From Saccoglossus kowalevskii (Eukaryota > Hemichordata > Enteropneusta > Harrimaniidae): a DNA stretch of 64,000 nucleotides. Positions within the stretch are counted from its first letter, which is position 1, and every line of letters begins with the position of its first letter. The notes under the pieces are model-generated. The model did not search any database and was not told the origin of the DNA. It saw only the letters and a program-made list of their open reading frames with translations. Shown here piece by piece: positions 1 to 11,218 of the stretch. The stretch lies in assembly GCF_000003605.2 (NCBI RefSeq), contig NW_003134283.1, positions 38,968 to 102,967 on the forward strand, in the 5' to 3' direction. The position numbers and the translations under genes are program-made.

Positions 1-210
1 CGCGATTTTCCACTATAAATGATTGACATCACTGTAAGAAAGAATGCAGGAACGTTGTTTTATATGTTTTACATGTGTGTGATGAAAAAAAATTCAACAG
101 CTTGTTTACTGAGGAGTCGCCCATGCAAGTACTAAACACGCCCGATTGTGCTTTACTTTAAACATTTGTCGGTGACCTAACCACACGGCTGCATGGATTA
201 TTTGAAATTA

Positions 211-226
211 AGCCGATTTGGCGGCT
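211..226. other. Short inverted repeat AGCCG-N6-CGGCT (representative copy)
   Basis: A 5 bp stem with a 6 nt loop lies in the variable first third of the monomer. The family A form (GGTGGCT) weakens the stem to a G-T pair and the family B form (GGCCGCT) breaks it. The pairing is therefore not maintained across families, and a structural role is unlikely. Confidence 0.4.
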
Positions 227-253
227 ATTTCATGTTTTTGCATGTTTTAAAAT

Positions 254-261
254 CGATATCG
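254..261. other. Palindrome CGATATCG (representative copy)
   Basis: A perfect 8 bp palindrome in families A, C, D, F, G and H. Families B and E read CGATATTG at the same place. It is a useful diagnostic site separating the two large groups of monomers. Confidence 0.6.
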
Positions 262-425
262 CTGGCACAGGTAACTTCTAGAATTGACGTATGACCTCTA
301 CATACTTGGAGTAACAGTACGGTAATTTAACAGTATTTAACAAAAATATTTATTCACATTTTCGAACTTTTATCTATGAGACTTGTTAATATGATATCAC
401 AGGTACCAATTCCGAATGAAACTAC

Positions 426-454
426 CAACTTTACAATCGCTTTTCACAACTTTG
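426..454. repeat. 21 bp subrepeat pair, internal copy
   Basis: CAACTTTA at 426 and CAACTTTG at 447 are 21 bp apart and share flanking CAA/CA context. The same motif and spacing occur again at 771, 792 and 813. The two blocks are therefore related, and they are the exact sites joined in the 1300 bp hybrid units. Confidence 0.7.
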
Positions 455-560
455 TAACTAATTTTTGTCGATTCTTCGGTTGGCTGTTGTGATAATCTGC
501 TTATATATGAGGCATTATCGATACATTTACTTAATGTTTTCAACATTTAACTGCGGGGTT

Positions 561-574
561 GTCATTACAATGAC
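561..574. other. Inverted repeat GTCATT-AC-AATGAC (representative copy)
   Basis: Perfect 6 bp arms with a 2 nt spacer lie just after CTGCGGGGTT. The element is intact in most monomers. The exceptions I saw are units 18 and 19 (GTTATT), 36 (AATGAATT), 40 (ATTATAATGAC) and the second half of unit 51 (AATGATTAGG). It could be a protein-binding dyad, but only the symmetry and its retention are seen. Confidence 0.55.
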
Positions 575-770
575 TTAGGATAAATATACAAGCTTCTTCG
601 CCAACATTTCGTTCGTTTTGTCAACTTTGCACCCTGTTTTCTAACAGTTTACAGTCAGCTCATGTGAACATCTATAGGCAGCTTTCAACTGATTTTATCA
701 AATTTGTCGACTTTACAACTGCGCGTTTCTATATGCCAACAACTTAGGTCATACATACGAATACATCTAC

Positions 771-820
771 CAACTTTGTAATAACTTTGCACAACTTTGC
801 AATAAATTTAAACAACTTTG
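771..820. repeat. 21 bp subrepeat triplet, distal copy
   Basis: CAACTTTG begins at 771, 792 and 813, exactly 21 bp apart, with a further half-step AACTTTG inside the first period. This is probably a relic of a short ancestral tandem repeat. Unit 17 has lost exactly 21 bp here, which shows that the subrepeat still promotes slippage. Confidence 0.75.
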
Positions 821-840
821 TACGGTGTGTTAACAGCTTA

Positions 841-953
841 AAACCCACTACGTGCCGACGACATAAACAACTTGTTCTTGAAAATTAGAAGGATTTTGAA
901 AACTTTTTATTAAATTAAAATAGTTACAACAATTCCGCGATTTTCCACTATAA
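841..953. repeat. Most conserved block of the monomer (representative copy, crosses units 1-2)
   Basis: From CCCACTACGTGCCGACG through TTGTTCTTGAAAATTAG and the AT-rich TTAAATTAAAATAG to CCGCGATTTTCC, nearly every copy in the window reads the same. Offsets 100-240 of the unit, by contrast, differ strongly between families. The contrast suggests recent homogenisation focused here or constraint such as protein binding; which one is not decided by sequence alone. Confidence 0.6.
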
Positions 954-1865
954 ATGATTGACATCACTGTAAGAAAGAATGCAGGAACGTTGTTTTATAT
1001 GTTTTACATGTGTGTGATGAAAACAATTCAACAGCTTGTTTACTGAGGGAGTCGCCCATGCAAGTACTAAACACGCCCGATTGTGCTTTACTTTAAACAT
1101 TTGTCGGTGACCTAACCACACGGCTGCATGGATTATTTGAAATTAAGCCGATTTGGCGGCTATTTCATGTTTTTGCATGTTTTAAAATCGATATAGCTGG
1201 CACAGGTAACTTCTAGAATTGACGTATGACCTCTACATACTTGGAGTAACAGTACGGTAATTTAACAGTATTTAACAAAAATATTTATTCACATTTTCGA
1301 ACTTTTAACTATGAGACTTGTTAATATGATATCACAGGTACCAATTCCGAATGAAACTACCAACTTTACAATCGCTTTTCACAACTTTGTAACTAATTTT
1401 TGTCGATTTTTCGGTTGGCTGTTGTGATAATCTGCTTATATATGAGGCATTATCGATACATTTACTTAATGTTTTCAACATTTAACTGCGGGGTTGTCAT
1501 TACAATGACTTAGGATAAATATACAAGCTTTTTCGCCAACATTTCGTTCGTTTTTTCAACTTTGCACACTATTTTCTAACAGTTTACAGTCAGCTCATGT
1601 AAACATCTATAGGCAGCTTTCAACTGATTTTATTAAATTTGTCGACTTTACAACTGCGCGTTTCTATATGCCAACAACTTAGGTCATACATACGAATACA
1701 TCTACCAATTTTGTAATAACTTTGCACAACTTTGCAATCACTTTAAACAACTTTGAACGTTAACAGCTTAAAACCCACTACGTGCCGACGACATAAACAA
1801 CTTGTTCTTGAAAATTAGAAGGATTTTGAAAACTTTTTATTAAATTAAAATAGTTACAACAATTC
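936..1865 (+). repeat. Monomer 2 (family G)
   Basis: Shares AAACACG, ACACGGCTG and GACGTATG with unit 1. It has GATATAGCTGG and loses GGTGTG near its end (GAACGTTAACAGC), a deletion also seen in units 32 and 38. It also reads CCAATTTTGTAAT like those two units. Confidence 0.95.
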
Positions 1866-2802
1866 CGCGATTTTCCACTAATAATGATTGACATCACAGT
1901 AAGAAAGAATGAAGGAACGTTGTTTTATATGTTTTACATGTGTGTGATGAAAAAAAATTCAACAGCTCGTTTACTGAGGGAGTCTCCCATGCAAGTACTA
2001 ACCAGGTCCAATTGTGCTTTACTTTAAACATTTGATGGTGACCTAACCACATAGCTGAAAGGATTATTTGAAATTAAGCCGAATTGGCGGCTATTTCATG
2101 TTTTTGCATGTTTTAAAATCGATATCGCTGGCACAGGTAACTTCTAGAATTGACCTATGACCTCTACATACTTGGAGTAACAGTACGGTAATTTAACAGT
2201 TTTTACTAAAAATATTTATTCACATTTTCGAACTTTTAACTATGAGACTTGTTAATATGATATCACAGGTACCAATTCCGAATGAAACTACCAACTTTAC
2301 AATCGCTTTTCACAACTTTGTAACTAATTTTTGTCGATTTTTCGGTTGGCTGTTGTGATAATCTGCTTATATATGAGGCATTATCGATACATTTACTTAA
2401 TGTTTTCAACATTTAACTGCGGGGTTGTCATTACAATGACTTAGGATAAATATACAAGCTTCTTCGCCAACATTTCGTTCGTTTTTTCAACTTTGTACAC
2501 TGTTTTCTAACAGTTTACAGTCAGCTCATGTGAACATCTATAGGCAGCTTTCAACTGATTTTAATAAAATTGTCGACTTTACAACTGCGCGTTTCTATAT
2601 GCCAACAACTTAGGTCATACATACGAATACATCTACCAACTTTGTAATAACTTTGCACAACTTTGCAATCACTTTAAACAACTTTGAACGGTGTGTAACA
2701 GCTTTAAACCCACTACGTGCCGATGACATAAACAACTTGTTATTGAAAATTAGAAGGATTTTGAAAACTTTATATTTAATTAAAATTAGTTACAACAATT
2801 TC
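1866..2802 (+). repeat. Monomer 3 (mosaic, E-like)
   Basis: Begins CCACTAATAATG (an inverted TA) and has GAATGAAGG, a marker otherwise seen only in unit 33. TTTGATGGTGACC is shared with units 44 and 45. The second half is ordinary. Confidence 0.95.
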
Positions 2803-3740
2803 CGCGATTTGCCGCTATAAATGATTGACATCACAAGTAAGAAAGAAATGCAGGAACGTTGTTTTATATGTTTTTACATGGGGTGATGAAAAAAATTCAA
2901 CAGCTTGTTTATTGAGGGAGTCTCCCATGCAAGTACTAACCAGGCCCGATTGTGCTTTACTTTAAACATTTGTCGGTGACCTAACCACATAGCTGCAAGG
3001 ATTATTTTGAAATTAAGCCGAATTGGCCGCTATTTCATGTTTTTGCATGTTTTAAAATCGATATTGCTGGCACAGGTAACTTCTAGAATTGACCTATGAC
3101 CTCTACATACTTGGAGTAACAGTACGGTAATTTAACAGTTTTTAACAAAAATATTTATTCACATTTTCGAACTTTTAACTATGAGACTTGTTAATATGAT
3201 ATCACAGGTACCAATTCCGAATGAAACTACCAACTTTACAATCGCTTTTCACAACTTTGTAACCATTTTTTGTCGATTTTTCGGTTGGCTGTTGTGATAA
3301 TCTGCTTATATATGAGGCATTATCGATACATTTACTTAATGTTTTCAACATTTAACTGCGGGGTTGTCATTACAATGACTTAGGATAAATATACAATCTT
3401 CTTCGCCAACATTTCGTTCGTTTTTTCAACTTTGCACCCTGTTTTCTAACAGTTTACAGTAGGCTCATGTGAACATCTATAGGCAGCTTCCAACTGGTTT
3501 TATTAAATTTTTGGACTTTAGAACTGCGCGTTTCTATATGCCAACAACTTAGGTCATACATACGAATACATCTACTAACTTTGTAATAACTTTGCACAAC
3601 TTTGCAATCACTTTAAACAACTTTGAACGGTGTGTTAACAGCTTAAAACCCACTACGTGCCGACGACATAAACAACTTGTTCTTGAAAATTAGAAGGATT
3701 TTGAAAACTTTTTATTAAATTAAAATAGTTACAACAATTC
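2803..3740 (+). repeat. Monomer 4 (E/B mosaic)
   Basis: Opens with the TTTGCCGCTATA variant found also in units 6 and 15. It carries ACATAGCTGCAAGG, GGCCGCT and ATATTGCTGG. The AAATTTTTGGACTTTAG string near the end recurs in unit 50. Confidence 0.95.
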
Positions 3741-4675
3741 CGCGATTTTCCACTATAAATGATTGACATCACAGTAAGAAAGAATGCAGGAACATTGTTT
3801 TATATGTTTTAAATGTGTGTGATGAAAAAAAAGTCAACAGCTCGATTACTGAGGGAGTCTCACATGCAAGAACTAACCACGCCCGATTGTGCTTTACTTT
3901 AAACATTTGTCGGTGACCTAACCACACAGCTGCATGGATTATATGAAATTAAGCCGATTTGGCGGCTATTTCATGTTTGTGCATGTTTTAAAATCGATAT
4001 CGCTGGCACAGGTAACTTCTTGAATTGACCTATGACCTCTACATACTTGGAGTTACAGTACGGTAATTTAACAGTATTTAAACAAATATTTATAGACATT
4101 TTCGAACTTTTAACTATGAGACTTGTTAATATGATATCACAGGTACCAATTCCAAATGAAACTACCAACTTTACAATCGGTTTTCACAACTTTGTAACCA
4201 TTTTTTGTCGTTTTTTCGGTTGGCTGTTGTGATAATCTGCTTATATATGAGGCATTATCGATACATTTACTTAATGTTTTCAACATTTAACTGCGGGGTT
4301 GTCATTACAATGACTTAGGATAAATATACAAGCTTCTTCGCCAACATTTCGTTCGTTTTTACAACTTTGCACACTGTTTTCTAACAGTTTACAGTCAGCT
4401 CATGTGAACATCTATAGGCAGCTGTCAACTGATTTTATCAAATTTGTCGACTTTACAACTGTGCGTTTCTATATGCCAACAACTTAGGTCATACATACGA
4501 ATACATCTACCAACTTTGTAATAACTTTGCACAACTTTGCAATGACTTTAAACAACTTTGAACGGTGTGTTAACAGCTTAAAACCCACTACGTGCCGACG
4601 ACATAAACAACTTGTTCTTGAAAATTAGAAGGATTTTGAAAACTTTTTATTAAATTAAAATAGTTACAACAATTC
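3741..4675 (+). repeat. Monomer 5 (family D, with 66-codon open frame)
   Basis: D markers are CTCGATTAC, TCTCACATG and GTTTGTGCATG. GAGTTACAG and TTTAAACAAATATTTATAGAC open a 66-codon frame at 4032-4232. GCTGTCAAC and ACTGTGCG link it to unit 19. I do not regard the frame as a gene. Confidence 0.95.
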
Positions 4676-5609
4676 CGCGATTTGCCGCTATAAATGATTG
4701 ACATCACAGTAAGAAAGAATGCAGGAACGTTGTTTTATATGTTTTACATGTGTGTGATGAAAAAAAATTCAACAGCTTGTTTACTGAGGGAGTCTCCCAA
4801 GCAAGTACTAACCAGCCCGATTGTGCTTTACTTTAAACCTTTCTTGGTGATCTAACCACATAGCTGCAAGGATTATTTGAAATTAAGCCGAATTGGCCGC
4901 TATTTCATGTTTTTGCATGTTTTAAAATCGATATTGCTGGCACAGGTAACTTCTAGAATTGACCTATGACCTCTACATACTTGGAGTAACAGTACGGTAA
5001 TTTAACAGTTTTTAACAAAATATTTATTCACATTTTCGAACTTTTAACTATGAGACTTGTTAATTTGATATCACAGGTACCAATTCCGAATGAAACTACC
5101 AACTTTACAATCGCTTTTCACAACTTTGTAACTAATTTTTGTCGATTTTTCGGTTGGCTGTTGTGATAATCTGCTTATATATGAGGCATTATCGATACAT
5201 TTACTTAATGTTTTCAACATTTAACTGCGGGATTGTCATTACAATGACTTAGGATAAATATACAAGCTTCTTCGCCAACATTTCGTTCGTTTTTTCAACT
5301 TTGCACCCTGTTTTCTAACAGTTTACAGTCAGCTCATGTCAACATCTATAGGCAGCTTTCAACTGATTTTATCAAATTTGTCGACTTTACAACTGCGCGT
5401 TTCTATATGCCAACAACTTAGGTCATACATACGAATACATCTACCAACTTTGTAATAACTTTGCACAACTTTGCAATCACTTTAAACAACTTTGAACGGT
5501 GTGTTAACAGCTTAAAACCCACTACGTGCCGACGACATAAACAACTTGTTCTTGAAAATTAGAAGGATTTTGAAAACTTTTTATTAAATTAAAATAGTTA
5601 CAACAATTC
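4676..5609 (+). repeat. Monomer 6 (E/B mosaic)
   Basis: Same TTTGCCGC opening and GGCCGCT as unit 4, with local changes CCCAAGCAAG and TTTCTTGGTGATC. ATGTCAACATC near the end is shared only with unit 7, which suggests local exchange between neighbours. Confidence 0.95.
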
Positions 5610-6539
5610 CGCGATTTTCCACTATAAATGATTGACATCACAGTAAGAAAGAATGCAGGAACGTTGTTTTATATGTTTTACATGTGTTTCATGAAAAAAA
5701 AATCAACAGATCGTTTACTGAGGGAGTCTCCCATGCAAGTACTAACCACGCCCGATTGTGCTTTACTTTAAACATTTGTCGGTGACCTAACCACATAGCT
5801 ACAAGGATTATTTGAAATTAAGCCGATTTTGCGGCTATTTCATGTTTTTGCATGTTTTAAAATCGATATCGCTGGCACAGGTAACTTCTAGAATTGACCG
5901 ATAACCTCTACATACATGGAGTAACAGTACGGTAATTTAACAGTATTTAACAAAAATATATATTCACATTTTCGAACTTTTAACTATGAGACTTGTTAAT
6001 ATGATATCACAGGTACCAATTCCGAATGAAACTACCAACTTTACAATCGCTTTTCACAACTTTGTAACTAATTTTTGTCGATTTTTCGGTTGGCTGTTGT
6101 GATAATCTGCTTATATATGAGGCATTATCGATACATTTACTTAATGTTTTCAACATTTAACTGCGGGGTTGTCATTACAATGACTTAGGATAAATATACA
6201 AGCTTCTTCGCCAACATTTCGTTCGTTTTTTCAACTTTGCACCCTGTTTTCTAACAGTTTACAGTCAGCTCATGTCAACATCTATAGGCAGCTTTCAACT
6301 GATTTTATCAAATTTGTCGACTTTACAACTGCGCGTTTCTATATGCCAACAACTTAGGTCATACATACGAATACATCTACCAACTTTGTAATAACTTTGC
6401 ACAACTTTGCAATAACTTTAAACAACTTTGTACGGTGTGTTAACAGCTTAAAACCCACTACGTGCCGACGACATAAACAACTTGTTCTTGAAAATTAGAA
6501 GGATTTTGAAAACTTAAATTAAAATAGTTACAACAATTC
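5610..6539 (+). repeat. Monomer 7 (family F)
   Basis: CAGATCG, AGCTACAAGG and GATTTTGCGG match units 13 and 38. A 6 bp deletion in the terminal A/T tract (AAAACTTAAATT, about 6509-6520) accounts for the 930 bp length. Confidence 0.95.
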
Positions 6540-7474
6540 CGCGATTTTCCACTATAAATGATTGACATCACAGTAAAAAAGAATGCAGGAATGTTGTTTT
6601 ATATGTTTTACATGTGTGTGATGAAAAAAAATTCAACAGCTTCTTTACTGAGGGAGTCTCCCATGCAAGTACTAACCACACCCGATTGTTCTTTACTTTA
6701 AACATTTGTCGGTGAGCTAACCACACAGGTGCATGAATTATTTGAAATTAAGCCGATTTGGCGGCTATTTCATGTTTTTGCATGTTTTAAAATCGATATC
6801 GCTGGCACTGGTAACTTCTAGAATTGACCTATGACCTCTACATACTTGGAGTAACAGTACGGTAATTTAACAGTATTTAACAAAAATATTTATTCACATT
6901 TTCGAACTTTTAACTATGAGACTTGTTAATATGATATCACAGGTACCAATTCCGAATGAAACTACCAACTTTACAATCGCTTTTCACAACTTTGTAACTA
7001 TTTTTTGTCGATTTTTCGGTTGGCTGTTGTGATAATCTGCTTATATATGAGGCATTATCGATACATTTACTTAATATTTTCAACATTTAACTGCGGGGTT
7101 GTCATTACAATGACTTACGATAAATACACAAGCTTCTTCGCCAACATTTCGTTCGTTTTTTCAACTTTGCACCCTGTTTTCTAACAGTTTACAGTCAGCT
7201 CATGTGAACATCTATAGGCAGCTTTCAACTGATTTTATTAAAATGTCGACTTTAGAACTGCGCGTTTCTATATGCCAACAACTTAGCTCATACATACGAA
7301 TACATCTACCAACTTTCTAATAACTTTGCACAACTTTGCAATCACTTTAAATAATTTTTAACGGTGTGTTAACAGCTTAAAACCCACTACGTGCCGACGA
7401 CATATACAACTTGTTCTTGAAAATTAGAAGGATTTTGAAAACTTTTTATTAAATTAAAATAGTTACAACAATTC
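6540..7474 (+). repeat. Monomer 8 (mosaic)
   Basis: Carries GTGCATGAATTATTTG (shared with unit 32), CTTCTTTACTG, TTACGATAAATACAC and a diverged TTTAAATAATTTTTAACGG near its end. It does not fit one family. Confidence 0.95.
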
Positions 7475-8410
7475 CGCGATTTTCCACTATAAATGATTGA
7501 CATCACAGTAAGAAAGAATGCAGGAACGTTGTTTTATATGTTTTACATGTGTGTGATGAAAAAAAATTCAACAGCTCGATTACTGAGGGAGTCTCACATG
7601 CAAGTACTAACCACGCCCGATTGTGCTTTACTTTAAACATTTGTCGGTGACCTAACCACACAGCTGCACGGATTATATGAAATTAAGCCGATTTGGCGGC
7701 TATTTCATGTTTGTGCATGTTTTAAAATCGATATCGCTGGCACAGGTAACTTCTAGAATTGACCTATGACCTCTACATACTTGGAGTAACAGTACGGTAA
7801 TTTAACAGTATTTAACACAATTATTTATTCACATTTTCGAACTTGTAACTATGAGATTTGTTAATATGATATCACAGGTACCAATTCCGACTGAAACTAC
7901 CAACTTTACAATCGCTTTTCACAACTTTGTAACTAATTTTTGTCGATTTTTCGGTTGGCTGTTGTGATAATCTGCTTATATATGAGGCATTATCGACACA
8001 TTTACTTAATGTTTTCAACATTTAACTGCGGGGTTGTCATTACAATGACTTAGGATAAATATACAAGCTTCTTCGCCAACATTTCGTTCGTTTTTTCAAC
8101 TTTGCACACTGTTTTCTAACAGTTTACAGTCAGCTCATGTGAACATCTATAGGCAGCTTTCAACTGATTTTATTAAAATTGTCGACTTTACAACAGCGCG
8201 TTTCTATATGCCAACAACTTAGGTCATACATACGAATACATCTACCAACTTTGTAATAACTTTGCACAACTTTGCAATCACTTTAAACAACTTTGAACGG
8301 TATGTTAACAGCTTAAAACCCACTACGTGCCGACGACAGAAACAACTTGTTCTTGAAAATTAGAAGGATTTTGAAAACTTTTTATTAAACTAAAATAGTT
8401 ACAACAATTC
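7475..8410 (+). repeat. Monomer 9 (D 5' half, C-like 3' half)
   Basis: D markers in the first third. Then CCGACTG, TTATCGACAC, ACAACAGCGCG, CGGTATG and GACAGAAAC. These last three are shared only with unit 10, so the 3' half belongs to the duplicated block. Confidence 0.95.
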
Positions 8411-9346
8411 CGCGATTTTCCACTATAAATGACTGACATCACAGTAAGAAGGAATGCAGGAACGTTGTTTTATATGTTTTACATGTGTGTGATGAAAATA
8501 AATTCAACAGCTCGATTACTGAGGGAGTCTCCCACGCAAGTACTAACCAGGCCCGATTGTTCTTTACTTTAAACATTTGTCGGTGACCTAACCACACAGC
8601 TGCATGGATTATATGAATTTAAGCCGATTTGTCGGCTATTTCATGTTTTTGCATGTTTTAAAATCGATATCGCTGGCACAGGTAACTTCTAGAATTGACC
8701 TATGACCTCTACATACTTGGAGTAACAGTACGGTAATTTAACAGTATTTAACAAAACTATTTATTCACATTTTCGAACTTTTAACTATGAGACTTGTTAA
8801 TATGATATCACAGGTACCAATTCCGACTGAAACTACCAACTTTACAATCGCTTTTCACAACTTTGTAACTAATTTTTGTCGATTTTTCGGTTGGCTGTTG
8901 TGATAATCTGCTTATATATGAGGCATTATCGACACATTTACTTAATGTTTTCAACATTTAACTGCGGGGTTGTCATTACAATGACTTAGGATAAATATAC
9001 AAGCTTCTTCGCCAACATTTCGTTCGTTTTTTCAACTTTGCACACTGTTTTCTAACAGTTTACAGTCAGCTCATGTGAACATCTATAGGCAGCTTTCAAC
9101 TGATTTTATTAAAATTGTCGACTTTACAACAGCGCGTTTCTATATGCCAACAACTTAGGTCATACATACGAATACATCTACCAACTTTGTAATAACTTTG
9201 CACAACTTTGCAATCACTTTAAACAACTTTGAACGGTATGTTAACAGCTTAAAACCCACTACGTGCCGACGACAGAAACAACTTGTTCTTGAAAATTAGA
9301 AGGATTTTGAAAACTTTTTATTAAATTAAAATAGTTACAACAATTC
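8411..9346 (+). repeat. Monomer 10 (C/D, recent duplicate)
   Basis: The first half (AGAAGGAATG, CCCACGCAAG, GATTTGTCGG) is nearly identical to unit 11 and the second half to unit 9. This is the signature of a one-unit tandem duplication with breakpoints inside monomers. Confidence 0.95.
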
Positions 9347-10282
9347 CGCGATTTTCCACTATAAATGATTGACATCACAGTAAGAAGGAATGCAGGAACG
9401 TTGTTTTATATGTTTTACATGTGTGTGATGAAAATAAATTCAACAGCTCGATTACTGAGGGAGTCTCCCACGCAAGTACTAACCAGGCCCGATTGTTCTT
9501 TACTTTAAACATTTGTCGGTGACCTAACCACACAGCTGCATGGATTATATGAATTTAAGCCGATTTGTCGGCTATTTCATGTTTTTGCATGTTTTAAAAT
9601 CGATATCGCTGGCACAGGTAACTTCTAGAATTGACCTATGACCTCTACATACTTGGAGTAACAGTACGGTAATTTAACAGTATTTAACAAAACTATTTAT
9701 TCACATTTTCGAACTTTTAACTATGAGACTTGTTAATATGATATCACAGGTACCAATTCCGACTGAAACTACCAACTTTACAATCGCTTTTCACAACTTT
9801 GTAACCAATTTTTGTCGATTTTTCGGTTGGCTGTTGTGATAATCTGCTTATATATGAGGCATTATCGACACATTTACTTAATGTTTTCAACATTTAACTG
9901 CGGGGTTGTCATTACAATGACTTAGGATAAATATACAAGCTTCTTCGCCAACATTTCGTTCGTTTTTTCAACTTTGCACCCTGTTTTCTAACAGTTTACA
10001 GTCAGCTCATGTGAACATCTATAGGCAGCTTTCAACTGATTTTATTAAAATTGTCGACTTTACAACTGCGCGTTTCTATATGCCAACAACTTAGGTCATA
10101 CATACGAATACATCTACCAACTTTGTAATAACTTTGCACAACTTTGCAATCACTTTAAACAACTTTGAACGGTGTGTTAACAGCTTAAAACCCACTACGT
10201 GCCGACGACATAAACAACTTGTTCTTGAAAATTAGAAGGATTTTGAAAACTTGTTATTAAATTAAAATAGTTACAACAATTC
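9347..10282 (+). repeat. Monomer 11 (C/D, recent duplicate)
   Basis: The 5' part duplicates unit 10. From about 9804 it departs (GTAACCAATTT, CACCCTG, ACAACTGCG, CGGTGTG), marking the right edge of the duplication. Confidence 0.95.
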
Positions 10283-11218
10283 CGCGATTTTCCACTATAA
10301 ATGATTGACATCACAGTAAGAAAGAATGCAGGAACGTTGTTTTATATGTTTTACATGTGTGTGATGAAAAAAAATTTAACAGCTCGATTACTGAGGGAGT
10401 CTCACATGCAAGTACTAACCACGCCCGATTGTGCTTTACTTTAAGCATTTGTCGGTATCCTAACCACACAGCTGCACGGATTATATGAATTTAAGCCGAT
10501 TTGGCGGCTATTTCATGTTTGTGCATGTTTTAAAATCGATATCGCTGGCACAGGTAACTTGTAGAATTGACCTATGACCTCTACATACTTGGAGTAACAG
10601 TACGGTAATTTAACAGTATTTAACAAAACTATTTATTCACATTTTCGAACTTTTAACTATGAAACTTGTTAATATGATATCGCAGGTACCAATTCCGACT
10701 GAAACTACCAACTTTACAATCGCTTTTCACAAGTTTGTAACCAATTTTTGTCGATTTTTCGGTTGGCTGTTGTGATAATCTGCTTATATATGAGGCATTA
10801 TCGATACATTTACTTAATGTTTTCAACATTTAACTGCGGGGTTGTCATTACAATGACTTAGGATAAATATACAAGCTTCTTCGCCAACATTTCGTTCGTT
10901 TTTTCAACTTTGCACCCTGTTTTCTAACAGTTTACAGTCAGCTCATGTAAACATCTATAGGCAGCTTTCAACTGATTTTATCAAATTTGCCGACTTTACA
11001 ACTGCGCGTTTCTATATGCCAACAACTTAGGTCATACATACGAATACATCTACCAACTTTGTAATAACTTTGCACAACTTTGCAATCACTTTAAACAACT
11101 TTGAACCGTGTGTTAACAGCTTAAAACCCACTACGTGCCGACGACATAAACAACTTGTTCTTGACAATTAGAAGGATTTTGAAAACTTTTTATTAAATTA
11201 AAATAGTTACAACAATTC
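10283..11218 (+). repeat. Monomer 12 (D/C mosaic)
   Basis: D opening with TCTCACATG, then GTATCCTAACC and AAAACTATTT of family C. Private changes include AACTTGTAGAATTG, CACAAGTTTG and GAACCGTGTG. Confidence 0.95.

Larger units (their letters stand above)
1..935 (+). repeat. Monomer 1 (family G)
   Basis: The window opens at the chosen phase point. Markers are AAACACGCCCG, ACACGGCTGCATGG and GACGTATGACC. It reads CTGAGGAGTCG, one G shorter than the usual CTGAGGGAGTC. Closest relatives are unit 2 and unit 26. Confidence 0.95.

Noticed and set aside
211-226. Functional hairpin AGCCG-N6-CGGCT
   Set aside because: The stem is weakened in family A and broken in family B without compensating changes.
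355-380. Pol III B-box-like GTTCGAAAA on the minus strand
   Set aside because: The obligatory final C is absent and no A box lies at a suitable distance, so no tRNA-derived element is supported.
501-510. TATATA in CTGCTTATATATGAGG as a promoter
   Set aside because: In DNA this AT-rich a TATA string is expected by chance, and no other promoter element or transcript evidence is visible.
545-575. CENP-B box candidate around CTGCGGGGTTG
   Set aside because: Neither strand gives the required TTCG....A..CGGG arrangement; the spacing and the key A/T are missing.
3971-4232. Overlapping short open frames on both strands (65 and 66 codons)
   Set aside because: Both lie in ordinary repeat sequence. 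Equivalent frames are closed in most units, and no protein family is recognisable.
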